26,552 nucleotides of DNA from a virus, in IMG/VR virus record IMGVR_UViG_3300013372_002806, positions 1 through 26,552 of that record. One strand, given 5' to 3'. The notes below the pieces were generated by a model. That model was given only the letters and a program-made list of their open reading frames with translations, was not told where the DNA came from and did not search any database. Positions 5,895 through 13,452 of the stretch are shown here, piece by piece; positions within the stretch are counted from its first letter, which is position 1; every line of letters starts with the position of its first letter. A program made the translations under genes and the position numbers.

Positions 5895-7502
5895 ATGTCA
5901 TTAAAATCTAAAGTTTCATTAGCGTTTTCAATACTAATTATGTTAGTATATTTCTTCACCCAATCATTATTAGTTTTTGGTATAATACCATATTCACAAG
6001 CCATAGGGTATTTCGGTTATGTTTGTTTCATCGCATTTTTATATCCATTTTATCTTTTTACCAAAGAATTTATTAATAATTCTAATCAAATTAAAAATAA
6101 ATTAAATGAATTTGAAAAGTTTATAGATGAGGCAACCCTAATTTCAAAAGCTGATGCTAATGGTAAAATAACATATGTAAATAAAAAATTTACAGAAGTT
6201 TCTGGTTGGTCCTTAGAAGAAATTATTGGTAAAGACCACAATATTGTTAATTCTAACAAACATCCAAAAGAGTTTTGGCGTAATATGTATAAAACAGTTG
6301 TCAAAGATAAAAAAATATGGAATGAGCTAGTTACCAACAAAGCTAAAGATGGTAGTCTTTATTACGTTGATACCTATATAAAAGCTGAATTTGATAATCA
6401 AACAAATAAATTATTAGGTTTTACTTCAATACGACAAGATTTTACGGAATTAAAACGAAAAGAGAGTGAAATTTCTAATAGAATGAACGCAATTAACAAA
6501 TCTAATGCGGTTATTGAATTTGACTTAGATGGTACCATAAAATTTGCAAATGATTTATTTTTAAAAACATTAGGATATAAGCATCAAGATGAAATAATAG
6601 GAAAACATCATAGTTTGTTTATTGAAGACGAGATAAAAGATACTGATGAATATAAAGATTTTTGGGAAAAATTAAGAAAAGGTAAATTTTTTAGTGGTGA
6701 AATTACCAGAAAGAAAAAAAATGGTGAATTAATTTATCTTCAAGCTACATACAATCCTATTATTGGAAATGATGGTAAATCTTACAGAGTTATGAAAATA
6801 GCTACTGATATTACAGAAAGCTACAATCAACAATTAGAACTGGATAAGAAAAATACATATTTAGAACATGCTGCCAAGATATTAAGACACGATATGCACT
6901 CAGGTATAAATACTTACATGCCAAGAGGTGTTTCATCTTTAGAAAGAAGATTAACTCCAGAAATCATAGAATCGGCAAAATTAGAATCACCATTAAAAAT
7001 GATAAAAGAAGGGTTAAAACATACTCAAAAAGTATATAAAGGTGTTTATGAATTTACCAATTTGGTTAAAACTGATGTTGTTTTAAGTAAAACAGAATGT
7101 AGTATCCAGAAAATAATGGATGATTATTTAAGTGCTACAGCTTATAAATCACAAGTTCATTTAGATGACAATTTACCAACAATCGATGTTAATGAATCTT
7201 TGATGTGTACTTCTATTGATAATTTAATTAGAAATGGTTTAAAATACAACGACAGTAAAAGTAAAATCGTTAAAATTTACAGTGAAGATGGGTTTATTTG
7301 TATTGAAGATAATGGTAGAGGTATTAACCAAAAAGAATTTGACGAACTTTCAAAACCTTACGTTAGAAAAGAAGGTCAACAAGAAACAGGTTCTGGTTTA
7401 GGTCTTAATATATGTAAAGCTATTTTAAAAGAACATGGCTTTGATATTACAGCTGAAAAATTAGAACAAGGTACAAAATTAAGAATAAAAATAAAAAACT
7501 AA
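5895..7502 (+). CDS. Membrane PAS-PAS sensor histidine kinase
   Basis: A 535-residue kinase starting MSLKSKV. Two membrane helices (about 8-30 and 38-56) are followed by two PAS domains (about 77-185, with NGKITYVNKKF and VSGWSLEEIIGKDH; about 198-308, ending IATDITE). The phospho-accepting histidine is H332 in LRHDMHSGIN. The ATP-binding domain shows the N box (N443, N447 in IDNLIRNGLKYND), the G1 box EDNGRGI and the G2 box GSGLGLNICK. All catalytic features are intact. There is no periplasmic sensor loop, so the signal is likely internal or membrane-linked and read by PAS. It heads an operon with a receiver protein. The TTG-TAT codons before this ATG are not needed. Confidence 0.93.
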   Translation: MSLKSKVSLAFSILIMLVYFFTQSLLVFGIIPYSQAIGYFGYVCFIAFLYPFYLFTKEFINNSNQIKNKLNEFEKFIDEATLISKADANGKITYVNKKFTEVSGWSLEEIIGKDHNIVNSNKHPKEFWRNMYKTVVKDKKIWNELVTNKAKDGSLYYVDTYIKAEFDNQTNKLLGFTSIRQDFTELKRKESEISNRMNAINKSNAVIEFDLDGTIKFANDLFLKTLGYKHQDEIIGKHHSLFIEDEIKDTDEYKDFWEKLRKGKFFSGEITRKKKNGELIYLQATYNPIIGNDGKSYRVMKIATDITESYNQQLELDKKNTYLEHAAKILRHDMHSGINTYMPRGVSSLERRLTPEIIESAKLESPLKMIKEGLKHTQKVYKGVYEFTNLVKTDVVLSKTECSIQKIMDDYLSATAYKSQVHLDDNLPTIDVNESLMCTSIDNLIRNGLKYNDSKSKIVKIYSEDGFICIEDNGRGINQKEFDELSKPYVRKEGQQETGSGLGLNICKAILKEHGFDITAEKLEQGTKLRIKIKN

Positions 7503-7512
7503 AAAAAAACAA

Positions 7513-7950
7513 ATGATTAACTCTATTTTATTAGTGGATGATGAAGATTTATTCCACTTAGTATTTGAAGACGCATGCAGTCTTTTAGATATAACGCTTT
7601 CATTAGAAAGTTTAGACAGTGCTGACACAGCTGAAACTATGTTTAAAGAGTGGAACGAAAATGGTGATGACTTAAACAAACCAGAATGTGTGTTTGTTGA
7701 TTTAAATATAATTGGTTCATCTTATGATGGTATTGAATTGATTAGAAAAATAAATTTTGAATATGGTAACAATGTTGTTATTGGTATTATATCATCTAGC
7801 GATGAAGCTAACGAGCAAGCAAAAGCCATTCAAGCTGGTGCCCAGTTTTGGATTATAAAATCTGATGAAATTGAACCTAGACTTGAAGAATTTAGAAAAG
7901 ATTACGAAGGTTATAAAAACAAAACAAACCCATTTAAAATCTATAGATAA
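7513..7950 (+). CDS. Stand-alone response regulator receiver
   Basis: A 145-residue receiver domain with no output domain. The acidic pocket is D9-D10 (LLVDDED), the phospho-acceptor D63 (VFVDLN), the switch serine in IISSS (94-96) and the conserved lysine K116 (IIKSD). It begins 10 bases after the kinase stop and its own stop overlaps the next ATG by one base, so it is the kinase partner. Without a DNA-binding domain it must act by protein contact. The obvious candidates are the coiled-coil protein that follows or a host phosphorelay or sigma/anti-sigma factor. Confidence 0.93.
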   Translation: MINSILLVDDEDLFHLVFEDACSLLDITLSLESLDSADTAETMFKEWNENGDDLNKPECVFVDLNIIGSSYDGIELIRKINFEYGNNVVIGIISSSDEANEQAKAIQAGAQFWIIKSDEIEPRLEEFRKDYEGYKNKTNPFKIYR

Positions 7951-8606
7951 TGATTAAAATAGATAAAAAAACAAAGGAACAATTAATCCAACTTCAAAAA
8001 ACAAAAAAAATTACCTTAGAAGGTAATATTTTAAAAGTTATTGAAGATGATGGTGATATTGAATTCCAAAAATATGTTAATGAATCTATAGAAAAAGATA
8101 ATAATACTAGAAAAAAACGTTTGGAAATAACCAAACAAATACAAAAACAAAACAAAGAATTAACTGATTGGAAAGCTGAAAATGAAAGAATACACATAGA
8201 ACTACTAGAAACATTAGAAGCTAATAAAATAGCCATATTAGAAGCCGAAAATGCAAAAGAAGAAGCTGAGATATCTAAAGACCAAGCTGAGAAATCAATG
8301 ATTGAAGCAATTACAGCTAAAGCCGAAGCTGAAAATGCAAAAATAAATGCTGAAAATGATTTGGAGTTAATCCAAAAGAAATCTCAGTTTGAATTAATTG
8401 GTACAATAGTTAAAGTGGCTCTTTGGGTTATTATGGGTGTTGGTATAACAACTACACTTATGTTTTTAATTGCATTATTTGCTGGTGTTGATACTAGTGT
8501 AATTGGGTCTACATGGAGCAACATAATAGGAATACTTTTAACCAACGCTTTTAGTATTGTTGGTACAATTATGGGTGTTAAATATGCATCTGAAAAGAAT
8601 AGTTGA
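7950..8606 (+). CDS. Coiled-coil protein with C-terminal membrane anchor (218 aa)
   Basis: ATG overlaps the receiver stop (TAATG). Residues about 45-145 form a long charged coiled coil with repeated A-E-x-A-x blocks (EAENAKEEAE, TAKAEAENAK). The last 70 residues hold two membrane helices around VIMGVGITTTLMFLIALF and a second segment ending IMGVKYASEKNS. I know no family for it. Its position as third gene of the kinase operon suggests it is the effector or scaffold of the pathway at the membrane. The two-helix end also recalls holin-like proteins, so a lysis link is possible. Confidence 0.75.
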   Translation: MIKIDKKTKEQLIQLQKTKKITLEGNILKVIEDDGDIEFQKYVNESIEKDNNTRKKRLEITKQIQKQNKELTDWKAENERIHIELLETLEANKIAILEAENAKEEAEISKDQAEKSMIEAITAKAEAENAKINAENDLELIQKKSQFELIGTIVKVALWVIMGVGITTTLMFLIALFAGVDTSVIGSTWSNIIGILLTNAFSIVGTIMGVKYASEKNS

Positions 8607-8607
8607 T

Positions 8608-8640
8608 AAAAAAAGGAGATATTAATATCTCCTTTTTTTT
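8608..8640. terminator. Bidirectional intrinsic terminator
   Basis: GGAGATATTAATATCTCC (8615-8632) is a perfect palindrome flanked by A7 on the left and T8 on the right, so it can end transcripts from both sides. It separates the kinase operon from the convergent gene at 8639-8911. Confidence 0.9.
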
Positions 8641-8911
8641 ATTCTATAATCTCATCATCTTCTTTTTTAGGTGTCTCGTTGGTTGGTTTTTCTTTGCCCC
8701 ATATTTTATCAACACTGGCTAAACCTAAACAACCAAAAGATAACATTGCAACTGCATTAACTAATGTGTCAGCTGGTCTTACGTCATCAGGTGAAAAACT
8801 GTTGGTAAAAAGTGTAATACACAATGTTAAACCAGCAATAATTCCGATAAACCTTTTTGAAGAAAAACTCTTATTCCTGTCTTGGAATATTTCAGTAAAA
8901 AATTTTTTCAT
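8639..8911 (-). CDS. Holin-like two-helix membrane protein (90 aa)
   Basis: It starts MKKFFTEIFQD with a basic amphipathic stretch (RNKSFSSKRF). Two hydrophobic helices follow (about 22-40 and 50-68, with FGCLGLASVDKIW), then an acidic, lysine-rich tail. This is the layout of small holins or holin-like proteins in Bacteroidetes phages. The next minus-strand gene upstream is also a small membrane protein, so the pair may form a lysis module. Holin function is inferred from shape only. Confidence 0.65.
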   Translation of the reverse strand: MKKFFTEIFQDRNKSFSSKRFIGIIAGLTLCITLFTNSFSPDDVRPADTLVNAVAMLSFGCLGLASVDKIWGKEKPTNETPKKEDDEIIE

Positions 8912-8945
8912 AAGTTTCTTTTTAATTTATTGTTATTTTATTCAA

Positions 8946-8955
8946 TAATAAATAT
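8946..8955 (-). promoter_or_regulatory. ATATTTATTA motif (possible late promoter)
   Basis: On the minus strand the motif ATATTTATTA lies 34 bases before the ATG at 8911. The same word precedes several other genes in this window (9236, 10832, 13182, 18288), most of them membrane or possibly virion proteins. Confidence 0.4.
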
Positions 8956-8972
8956 CAAAAAAAATAATAAAA

Positions 8973-9236
8973 TTACTTATTTTGTATTAACTCATCAACA
9001 TATTTATCTCTTTGTTCAGTCATGTATTGAGTTCTTTCTATTAATCTTTCTCTTTCATCATTAGTTAATTTTAAAATCAAAGCTTCTTTCTCGTCAATTA
9101 ATTTTTTATATTCTGTTAATTGATTATTAAAAACCATATTTTGATAATATAGTATTGCTACTAAAAGAATGATAGTAAAAGATTGTTCTTTTAATTTACT
9201 AAAAAAAGTATCGGTTATTTCAGTTGATTTTTCCAT
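8973..9236 (-). CDS. Membrane-anchored coiled-coil protein, spanin-like (87 aa)
   Basis: One membrane helix (about 19-33, FTIILLVAILYY) is followed by a charged coiled coil to the end (EYKKLIDEKEALILKL and onwards). Type II topology would place the coiled coil outside the inner membrane, as for Rz-type inner spanins, and the gene lies beside a holin-like gene. No outer spanin lipoprotein was seen next to it. Spanin function is inferred from topology and neighbours. Confidence 0.6.
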   Translation of the reverse strand: MEKSTEITDTFFSKLKEQSFTIILLVAILYYQNMVFNNQLTEYKKLIDEKEALILKLTNDERERLIERTQYMTEQRDKYVDELIQNK

Positions 9237-9249
9237 ATATTTTATTTAA

Positions 9250-9259
9250 TAATAAATAT
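9250..9259 (-). promoter_or_regulatory. ATATTTATTA motif (possible late promoter)
   Basis: Minus-strand ATATTTATTA ends 13 bases before the ATG at 9236, the same spacing as before the genes at 10832 and 13182. Part of a motif family described in the findings. Confidence 0.45.
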
Positions 9260-9290
9260 TAAATAAATTAGGTTATTAAAAAAATAGTTG

Positions 9291-9298
9291 TACATTTG
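9291..9298 (+). promoter_or_regulatory. Promoter -7 element of the truncated nucleotidyltransferase
   Basis: TACATTTG at 9291-9298 matches TAnnTTTG, 20 bases before the ATG at 9318. The upstream TTG is degenerate (TAG at the 19-base position). The promoter seems to have survived the loss of most of the gene. Confidence 0.55.
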
Positions 9299-9317
9299 CA
9301 AAAAAAAAAATAATATC

Positions 9318-9440
9318 ATGAGCAAACAAATGACACACGAATATCTTGTAGAGAACGGTCTTATCCTATTTGAAACCATTATTGGCTCTCAAGCATATGG
9401 TACGCAGACACCTACAAGCGACATTGACTATTTGTTATAA
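9318..9440 (+). pseudogene. Truncated nucleotidyltransferase (N-terminal 40 residues)
   Basis: The peptide starts MSKQMTHEYLVENG and carries ETIIGSQAYGT followed by PTSDIDY, the GS...DxD signature of the Pol-beta-like nucleotidyltransferase fold (COG3541-type). Right after DIDY come two leucines and a stop, whereas the family continues for 200 residues or more. No further part of the gene is seen downstream. The break coincides with the end of the minus-strand endonuclease region, whose stop codon (9428-9430) overlaps the DIDY codons. A homing event has most likely replaced the rest. The remaining peptide cannot fold as a catalytic domain. Confidence 0.75.
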
Positions 9441-9631
9441 TGTTCTTTTATTTTTTTAAGTCTATATTCATCATAACTTGATTTATCTCTGATTTGTATT
9501 TCGTTTCTTTTTATTACTTTAGAAACGAAACGTCTATCATAACCAGTTTTATCTTTTATTTGCCTAATTGACAAGTTTTGAGTATACAATTCTAAAATTT
9601 CATTTTCTTTTATTAATAAAGTTTGTTCTTT
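9428..9631 (-). pseudogene. Helix-turn-helix tail, in frame after the endonuclease stop
   Basis: Immediately after the TAA at 9632-9634 the same frame stays open for 67 codons. It encodes KENEILELYTQNLSIRQIKD and then DRRFVSKVIKRN, a clear helix-turn-helix of the kind found at the C-terminus of GIY-YIG homing endonucleases. It has no ATG near its start. It is therefore either the cut-off tail of the gene at 9632-9958 or is reached by stop-codon readthrough. One base change or a sequencing error in the TAA would restore a 176-residue protein. Confidence 0.6.
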
Positions 9632-9958
9632 TTATTTATAAAGAGAATTATTTTCAAGTAGGAATTTGATATTCTCATCAGCTTCTTTACAATCATCGAT
9701 AAATGAAAATACTTGTTCATCGGTTAAGATACGCCATTCATTTTTAGCTTCAGTAGTTTGATTTGAATATTTCCTATGCAACCATTGCTCAACCTTAAGA
9801 TAGTTTTTTGAATAGTATCGTTTAAGAAGACTTATATTATTAGGGTTACCTGTTTGCAATTGCTTAATACGTAGATTAGGCTCATTTTTACTAATACCAA
9901 TCTTATGGCTCTCGTGGCCATCAATATCGGTTTGTAGTAATAAGTAAACGTATCCCAT
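9632..9958 (-). CDS. GIY-YIG-type nuclease domain (Mug113/T5orf172-like), possibly truncated
   Basis: The 108-residue product begins MGYVYLLL and has HKIGIS, NLRIKQLQTGNP and EQWLHRKYS, the arrangement seen in Mug113/T5orf172 members of the GIY-YIG superfamily (Y-V-Y, K-I-G, R..Q, E..LH). It lies against the flow of genes at a site where a nucleotidyltransferase gene is broken, as expected for a homing endonuclease. A stop separates it from an in-frame DNA-binding tail, so it may be decaying. Confidence 0.75.
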   Translation of the reverse strand: MGYVYLLLQTDIDGHESHKIGISKNEPNLRIKQLQTGNPNNISLLKRYYSKNYLKVEQWLHRKYSNQTTEAKNEWRILTDEQVFSFIDDCKEADENIKFLLENNSLYK

Positions 9959-10024
9959 AATTCTTAAATATAACGATTAATTTAATAAATGTCAAGATAT
10001 TTTAAAAATAAATCAATAAAATAC

Positions 10025-10087
10025 TTGACTATTAGGAATCTTTTTGTATATTTCCCTATATTTATTAAACAACGTGGTAGAAGCCAC
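10025..10087 (+). promoter_or_regulatory. Promoter and leader hairpin of tRNA block 1
   Basis: TTG 10025-10027, 19 bases, TATATTTC 10047-10054, then CTATATTTATTAAAC and a small hairpin GTGGT-AGAA-GCCAC at 10074-10087. Element order and spacing match the leaders at 13453 and 16635, although the sequence differs in detail. It drives the tiny ORF at 10106 and, through a terminator, the tRNA block. Confidence 0.75.
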
Positions 10088-10105
10088 ATAAAAATTAAAA
10101 TAAAA

Positions 10106-10180
10106 ATGAAAAATTTAGCAATGTTATTGGTCCTTGTATTATGTTCACTAGTGGTGGGCACGATGGGTTATGGTTGTTGA
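10106..10180 (+). CDS. Leader ORF of tRNA block 1 (24 aa, hydrophobic)
   Basis: MKNLAMLLVLVLCSL, continuing to MGYGC and stop. It is a single hydrophobic segment ending in cysteine, like a mini signal peptide or small membrane peptide. It uses four different leucine codons in a row of LL/V residues. It sits between a consensus promoter and an intrinsic terminator (10205-10242), with tRNA-Cys directly after. It may be a real small membrane peptide or a leader peptide whose translation affects the terminator. A longer upstream reading starting at 9989 crosses the promoter and is rejected. Confidence 0.55.
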   Translation: MKNLAMLLVLVLCSLVVGTMGYGC

Positions 10181-10204
10181 TTAAATTTAATCATTCAAAA
10201 TATG

Positions 10205-10242
10205 AAACCCATTTGAGATATTAACTTAAATGGGTTTTTTTT
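10205..10242 (+). terminator. Intrinsic terminator or attenuator before tRNA-Cys
   Basis: AAACCCATTT (10205-10214) pairs perfectly with AAATGGGTTT (10228-10237), followed by a T-run to 10242. The first tRNA base is at 10245, so tRNA expression from the promoter at 10025 requires readthrough. Confidence 0.85.
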
Positions 10243-10244
10243 AT

Positions 10245-10315
10245 GGCACGATGGCCGAGTGGTTAGGCAGGGCTCTGCAAAAGCCCGTACACAGGTTCGA
10301 ATCCTGTTCGTGCCT
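10245..10315 (+). tRNA. tRNA-Cys (GCA)
   Basis: Acceptor GGCACGA/TCGTGCC; anticodon arm GGGCT-CTGCAAA-AGCCC giving GCA at 10277-10279; T-arm ACAGG-TTCGAAT-CCTGT. Full cloverleaf, CCA not encoded. It begins 3 bases after a terminator T-run. Confidence 0.93.
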
Positions 10316-10346
10316 CTGAATAAAGCTCAATAAGAGTAATTATTCG

Positions 10347-10370
10347 GCTCATATTAAATAATATATGAGC
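10347..10370 (+). other. 8-bp hairpin between tRNA-Cys and the small zinc protein
   Basis: GCTCATAT (10347-10354) and ATATGAGC (10363-10370) pair perfectly around an 8-base loop. There is no T-run, so it is more likely an RNA processing or stability element than a terminator. GCTCA and its complement also recur nearby (10325, 10386). Confidence 0.45.
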
Positions 10371-10416
10371 TACAAATAACATAAGCGTGAGCTTAAAAGA
10401 ATTAAAATAATAAGAT

Positions 10417-10572
10417 ATGACATTTACATGCGAACATTGCGGAGAATCAATCCTAGGGGTTGCTGCGGTAAATAATGGAAAATTCCTGCATCATAGATGT
10501 GCAAAAGCTTATGAAGAAGCTAAATTAGCTGAAGAAGGCTTAGAAGAAACACCAATGGAAATCGAAGAGTAA
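10417..10572 (+). CDS. Small zinc-binding-type protein (51 aa)
   Basis: MTFTCEHCGESILG gives a CxxC knuckle, and FLHHRCAKAYEE supplies a second H/C pair (H-x-x-C), followed by an acidic tail (GLEETPMEIEE). The spacing fits a single zinc ribbon or treble-clef finger. The gene lies between tRNA genes and is likely on the same transcript. Function unknown; such mini zinc proteins in phages often bind host proteins or nucleic acid. Confidence 0.75.
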   Translation: MTFTCEHCGESILGVAAVNNGKFLHHRCAKAYEEAKLAEEGLEETPMEIEE

Positions 10573-10585
10573 TTATTTCCATTTT

Positions 10586-10670
10586 GGCCGAGTGGTGGAA
10601 TGGTAGACACGCTGGACTTAAAATCCAGTGCTCAGTAATGGGCGTGAGGGTTCGAGTCCCTCCTCGGCTA
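10586..10670 (+). tRNA. tRNA-Leu (TAA)
   Basis: Type II tRNA. Acceptor GGCCGAG/CTCGGCT, D-arm with GGTAGAC, anticodon arm CTGGA-CTTAAAA-TCCAG (anticodon TAA), long variable arm, T-arm GAGGG-TTCGAGT-CCCTC. UUA is the dominant leucine codon in this AT-rich genome. Confidence 0.93.
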
Positions 10671-10682
10671 CAAAATTTAAAT

Positions 10683-10770
10683 GCAGTGGTGGACAAATGG
10701 TAAAGTCGGTAGGTTTAGGCCCTACGGCAAACGTAAGATACAATTGTGGGTTCGAATCCCACCCTCTGTA
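10683..10770 (+). tRNA. tRNA-Leu (TAG)
   Basis: Type II tRNA. Acceptor GCAGTGG/CCTCTGT (one T-T mismatch), D-stem GAC/GTC, anticodon arm GTAGG-TTTAGGC-CCTAC (TAG), T-arm GTGGG-TTCGAAT-CCCAC. Confidence 0.9.
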
Positions 10771-10809
10771 CAAAAAGTAAAGGTATTAATATTTATTCAA
10801 AAATAGTTG

Positions 10810-10819
10810 ATATTTATTA
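10810..10819 (+). promoter_or_regulatory. ATATTTATTA motif (possible late promoter)
   Basis: The motif ends 12 bases before the ATG at 10832. A similar word (ATATTTATTC) lies about 21 bases further upstream. Confidence 0.45.
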
Positions 10820-10831
10820 TAAAATACAAAC

Positions 10832-13159
10832 ATGAAGCTTACCAATATATATAATGAACTTCTTAATGAAGATTTTAAAAGTCAAACAAAAAAATTCATA
10901 TCTCAAGGATTTGACCCTGATATTGTTAAATCATATATCGATAAATTTAAATATATTAGAGATAAAAAATTTAAAGAGATGTTTGACGCAGAAGTCAACA
11001 TTAATGTTCCAATAGATAAAAGAAATGATGTTGATTCATATAAGGATTTTCATGATTTAGAAGTGTTGGTAGATTATGTTGGTGGTAAAAGACCAGTATC
11101 TAGTGCTATTTCTAAACCTACCAATGATATTGATGTATCAGGTGAAGCTGTTTATAAAGATACAAATATTGAAGTGTTTTATGCTGACAATCCTAGAGCA
11201 TGTATTAAATATAAAGGTAGTTTTCCTTATAGTTGGTGTGTAGCCAGGTCAGATTCATCAAATATGTTTTATACTTATAGGTTTAAACCTTATGAACCAG
11301 CTTTCTATTTTATTAAAGATATTCCAGCAACAAAAGAAGAATTTAAAGTTTGGAATTTAGGGAAAACAACATTTAGTGGTAAATTTCAAAATAAATACCA
11401 TTTCTTTGTAATCCAAGTTCCAAAAAATGTTGATTTAAATGATTTAACAACAAAACAATATATTGTTAGCTCAGCTCAAAATGATGGTGATACTCAAATG
11501 AGTTGGGATGAAATTATGTCAATTAACCCTAAGTTAGGACCAGTACATGAAGTATTGCAACCAAAACCATTTACCGAAGCAGAAAGAAAAGAACATGTAA
11601 GATTTAAAAATGGTATTTCTGATATGGAATTTAAAAGACTATCATATGAAGAAAAAAGAAATTATTTAGATATATATCCAACTATTTCCAAACCAATAAC
11701 AAACAATCAATTAACGCAACTTCCAGATGACTTATTAAATTTATATGTTTCATTTGGTATTGGACTAGATGATGAAGGATTTGCATTTATTAAAAATAAA
11801 CCAGCAATTCTTAAAAGATATGCTCAAATAAGCAAAAGAAAGTTTGATGAGTATATGAAACCTAATCAAAGAAATAGATATCAATTAAACCCAGTATACA
11901 CTGAACTTATGGTTTTATCTGATGAAGACATCAAGGCTTTTCTAAATTCATTGACTGGAAAAGAAGTAAGTAGATTTATTGCAACTAATGGTATGGATAA
12001 ATTTGAATTGCTTGAAAAACACTTGGGTGAAAAAGCGGTGCCAGAAGAATTTAAACGTGATAAAGAAATGCTTCTTAGAATAAATGAATTATATATAGAT
12101 GACACGGTAGAAGAAATACAAGAAAGATTACCTGAAGGAATGGGTTTCATTGTATATAGAGGCTTTGTTACCTTAGATTTTAGAAACTACCCAAATGGAT
12201 TAGATGATTTAGATAGTAGTATAACTTATTTTATGAATCAAGCAACTGACCCAGGATATTGGGTATGGGATGATGATAATTATTTTGAAGGTTGGGAAGA
12301 TGGTCTAGAAGAACAAACAAAAAAATATTTACAATTAATCCTAGAAGAAGATGAGGATTTATTCAATCAAGTTAAATCTGTTGGTATTGTTACAAAATCA
12401 ACACCAAGTGAAGCAGTTGATGAATTAATATCATATATAAATGAACATGACGATGTTTTAAAGAAAATTGAAAGTATAATAGAAGAAGAATATTCAACAG
12501 AATCATATAATGCTAAATGGAAAGAAGCCGATGACACATGTGATAAAATAAAAGATGTAATTGAATATCGAGAAAATGATGAAGAGATTATAGTTAAATT
12601 AGATGCTTTTATCTTATTCATTAGAGGAAACCAATTTTTCACAACAGTAGCTGATGATTTTATAGACAATGTTAATTCTATGATGGAAGGTGTATTGGAT
12701 ATTTATGATTTACCAGATAATGAAGATGCTATGAGAGAATGGGTTGATGACACTAATATGGTTGTTGATGATGCAGATATTAAATCAAACATTGTTGAAA
12801 TAATTGAAGAACACATTGAAGAAAATTTATATAATGATGAAGATGAAGAAAATGATAATGAAGATGAAGATGATGTTAAAAGAAAACAAAAACTTGTAAT
12901 TTCATATCTTACAGATACACTTAAAAATATGGGACAAAATCCATATGCTAATATGATTGAAAATGATATGGTTCGTATCGATATTGATAGAAGAAAATTT
13001 AAAATTAATGGACAAGTTTATATTAAACTTAGTGATAAACAAAATGGTAAATCCCATGAAGGTTATGTATTCATTAAAGATTTACCGACATATTTTACCA
13101 ATTATAAATTATTTGAACAAATAAATAAGATTAAAAAAATAATCAATTACAAAAAATAA
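10832..13159 (+). CDS. Large unknown protein with possible capsid-targeting leader (775 aa)
   Basis: The N-terminus MKLTNIYNELLNEDF has the L-L-x-E form shared with the genes at 18467, 19661 and 20008, and fits cleavage by a T4 gp21-type prohead protease after the glutamate. Residues about 100-190 hold a folded-looking, aromatic region (IKYKGSFPYSWCVARSD, then YEPAFYFIKDI). The middle has short repeats built on KR and DEE helices. Residues about 480-690 are extremely acidic (WVWDDDNYFEGWED and an E/D/N run near 670-685). There are no membrane segments. I recognise no family. Possible roles are an internal virion protein or a scaffold; this is inference from the leader and length. Confidence 0.85.
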   Translation: MKLTNIYNELLNEDFKSQTKKFISQGFDPDIVKSYIDKFKYIRDKKFKEMFDAEVNINVPIDKRNDVDSYKDFHDLEVLVDYVGGKRPVSSAISKPTNDIDVSGEAVYKDTNIEVFYADNPRACIKYKGSFPYSWCVARSDSSNMFYTYRFKPYEPAFYFIKDIPATKEEFKVWNLGKTTFSGKFQNKYHFFVIQVPKNVDLNDLTTKQYIVSSAQNDGDTQMSWDEIMSINPKLGPVHEVLQPKPFTEAERKEHVRFKNGISDMEFKRLSYEEKRNYLDIYPTISKPITNNQLTQLPDDLLNLYVSFGIGLDDEGFAFIKNKPAILKRYAQISKRKFDEYMKPNQRNRYQLNPVYTELMVLSDEDIKAFLNSLTGKEVSRFIATNGMDKFELLEKHLGEKAVPEEFKRDKEMLLRINELYIDDTVEEIQERLPEGMGFIVYRGFVTLDFRNYPNGLDDLDSSITYFMNQATDPGYWVWDDDNYFEGWEDGLEEQTKKYLQLILEEDEDLFNQVKSVGIVTKSTPSEAVDELISYINEHDDVLKKIESIIEEEYSTESYNAKWKEADDTCDKIKDVIEYRENDEEIIVKLDAFILFIRGNQFFTTVADDFIDNVNSMMEGVLDIYDLPDNEDAMREWVDDTNMVVDDADIKSNIVEIIEEHIEENLYNDEDEENDNEDEDDVKRKQKLVISYLTDTLKNMGQNPYANMIENDMVRIDIDRRKFKINGQVYIKLSDKQNGKSHEGYVFIKDLPTYFTNYKLFEQINKIKKIINYKK

Positions 13160-13160
13160 C

Positions 13161-13170
13161 ATATTTATTA
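13161..13170 (+). promoter_or_regulatory. ATATTTATTA motif (possible late promoter)
   Basis: Lies directly after the 775-residue gene and 11 bases before the ATG at 13182, the same arrangement as before 10832. Confidence 0.45.
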
Positions 13171-13181
13171 ATAAAAAAATT

Positions 13182-13430
13182 ATGAATTTAAATAAAGAAC
13201 AAATTTTATCTATTATTAGATACACATTAACAACAATAGGTGCAACATTAGTTACAAAAGGAACTATAGATGCTGAAATGATATTACAATTAAGTGGTTC
13301 TATTATGGCATTAGTGTCTGGAATATGGTCAATTATTGATAAAACTGATACTAATATGGCAATTAAAGTTGCTAACTATCAAGCTAAATTAGCTGAAGTA
13401 GCGGCATTAGAAGATGAAAAAGTTAATTAA
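13182..13430 (+). CDS. Holin-like protein (Pam3-gp28-type shape, 82 aa)
   Basis: MNLNKEQILSIIRYTLTTIG leads into two membrane helices (about 8-28 and 34-52, with GSIMALVSGIWSIIDKT) separated by a short turn (KGTIDAE), then an amphipathic helix. The pattern of a helix, K-G-x-I-D, a second helix and a W-S-x-x-D-K turn resembles the Pam3-gp28 family of putative phage holins. It would form pores in the inner membrane at lysis. It is a single gene behind an ATATTTATTA motif. Confidence 0.7.
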   Translation: MNLNKEQILSIIRYTLTTIGATLVTKGTIDAEMILQLSGSIMALVSGIWSIIDKTDTNMAIKVANYQAKLAEVAALEDEKVN

Positions 13431-13452
13431 TTAAAAAATAATTAAAAAAAAC

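Noticed and set aside
9989-10105. Upstream extension of the 24-residue leader ORF
   Set aside because: It crosses the promoter at 10025-10054 and the leader hairpin; composition is AT-drift with no protein-like pattern.
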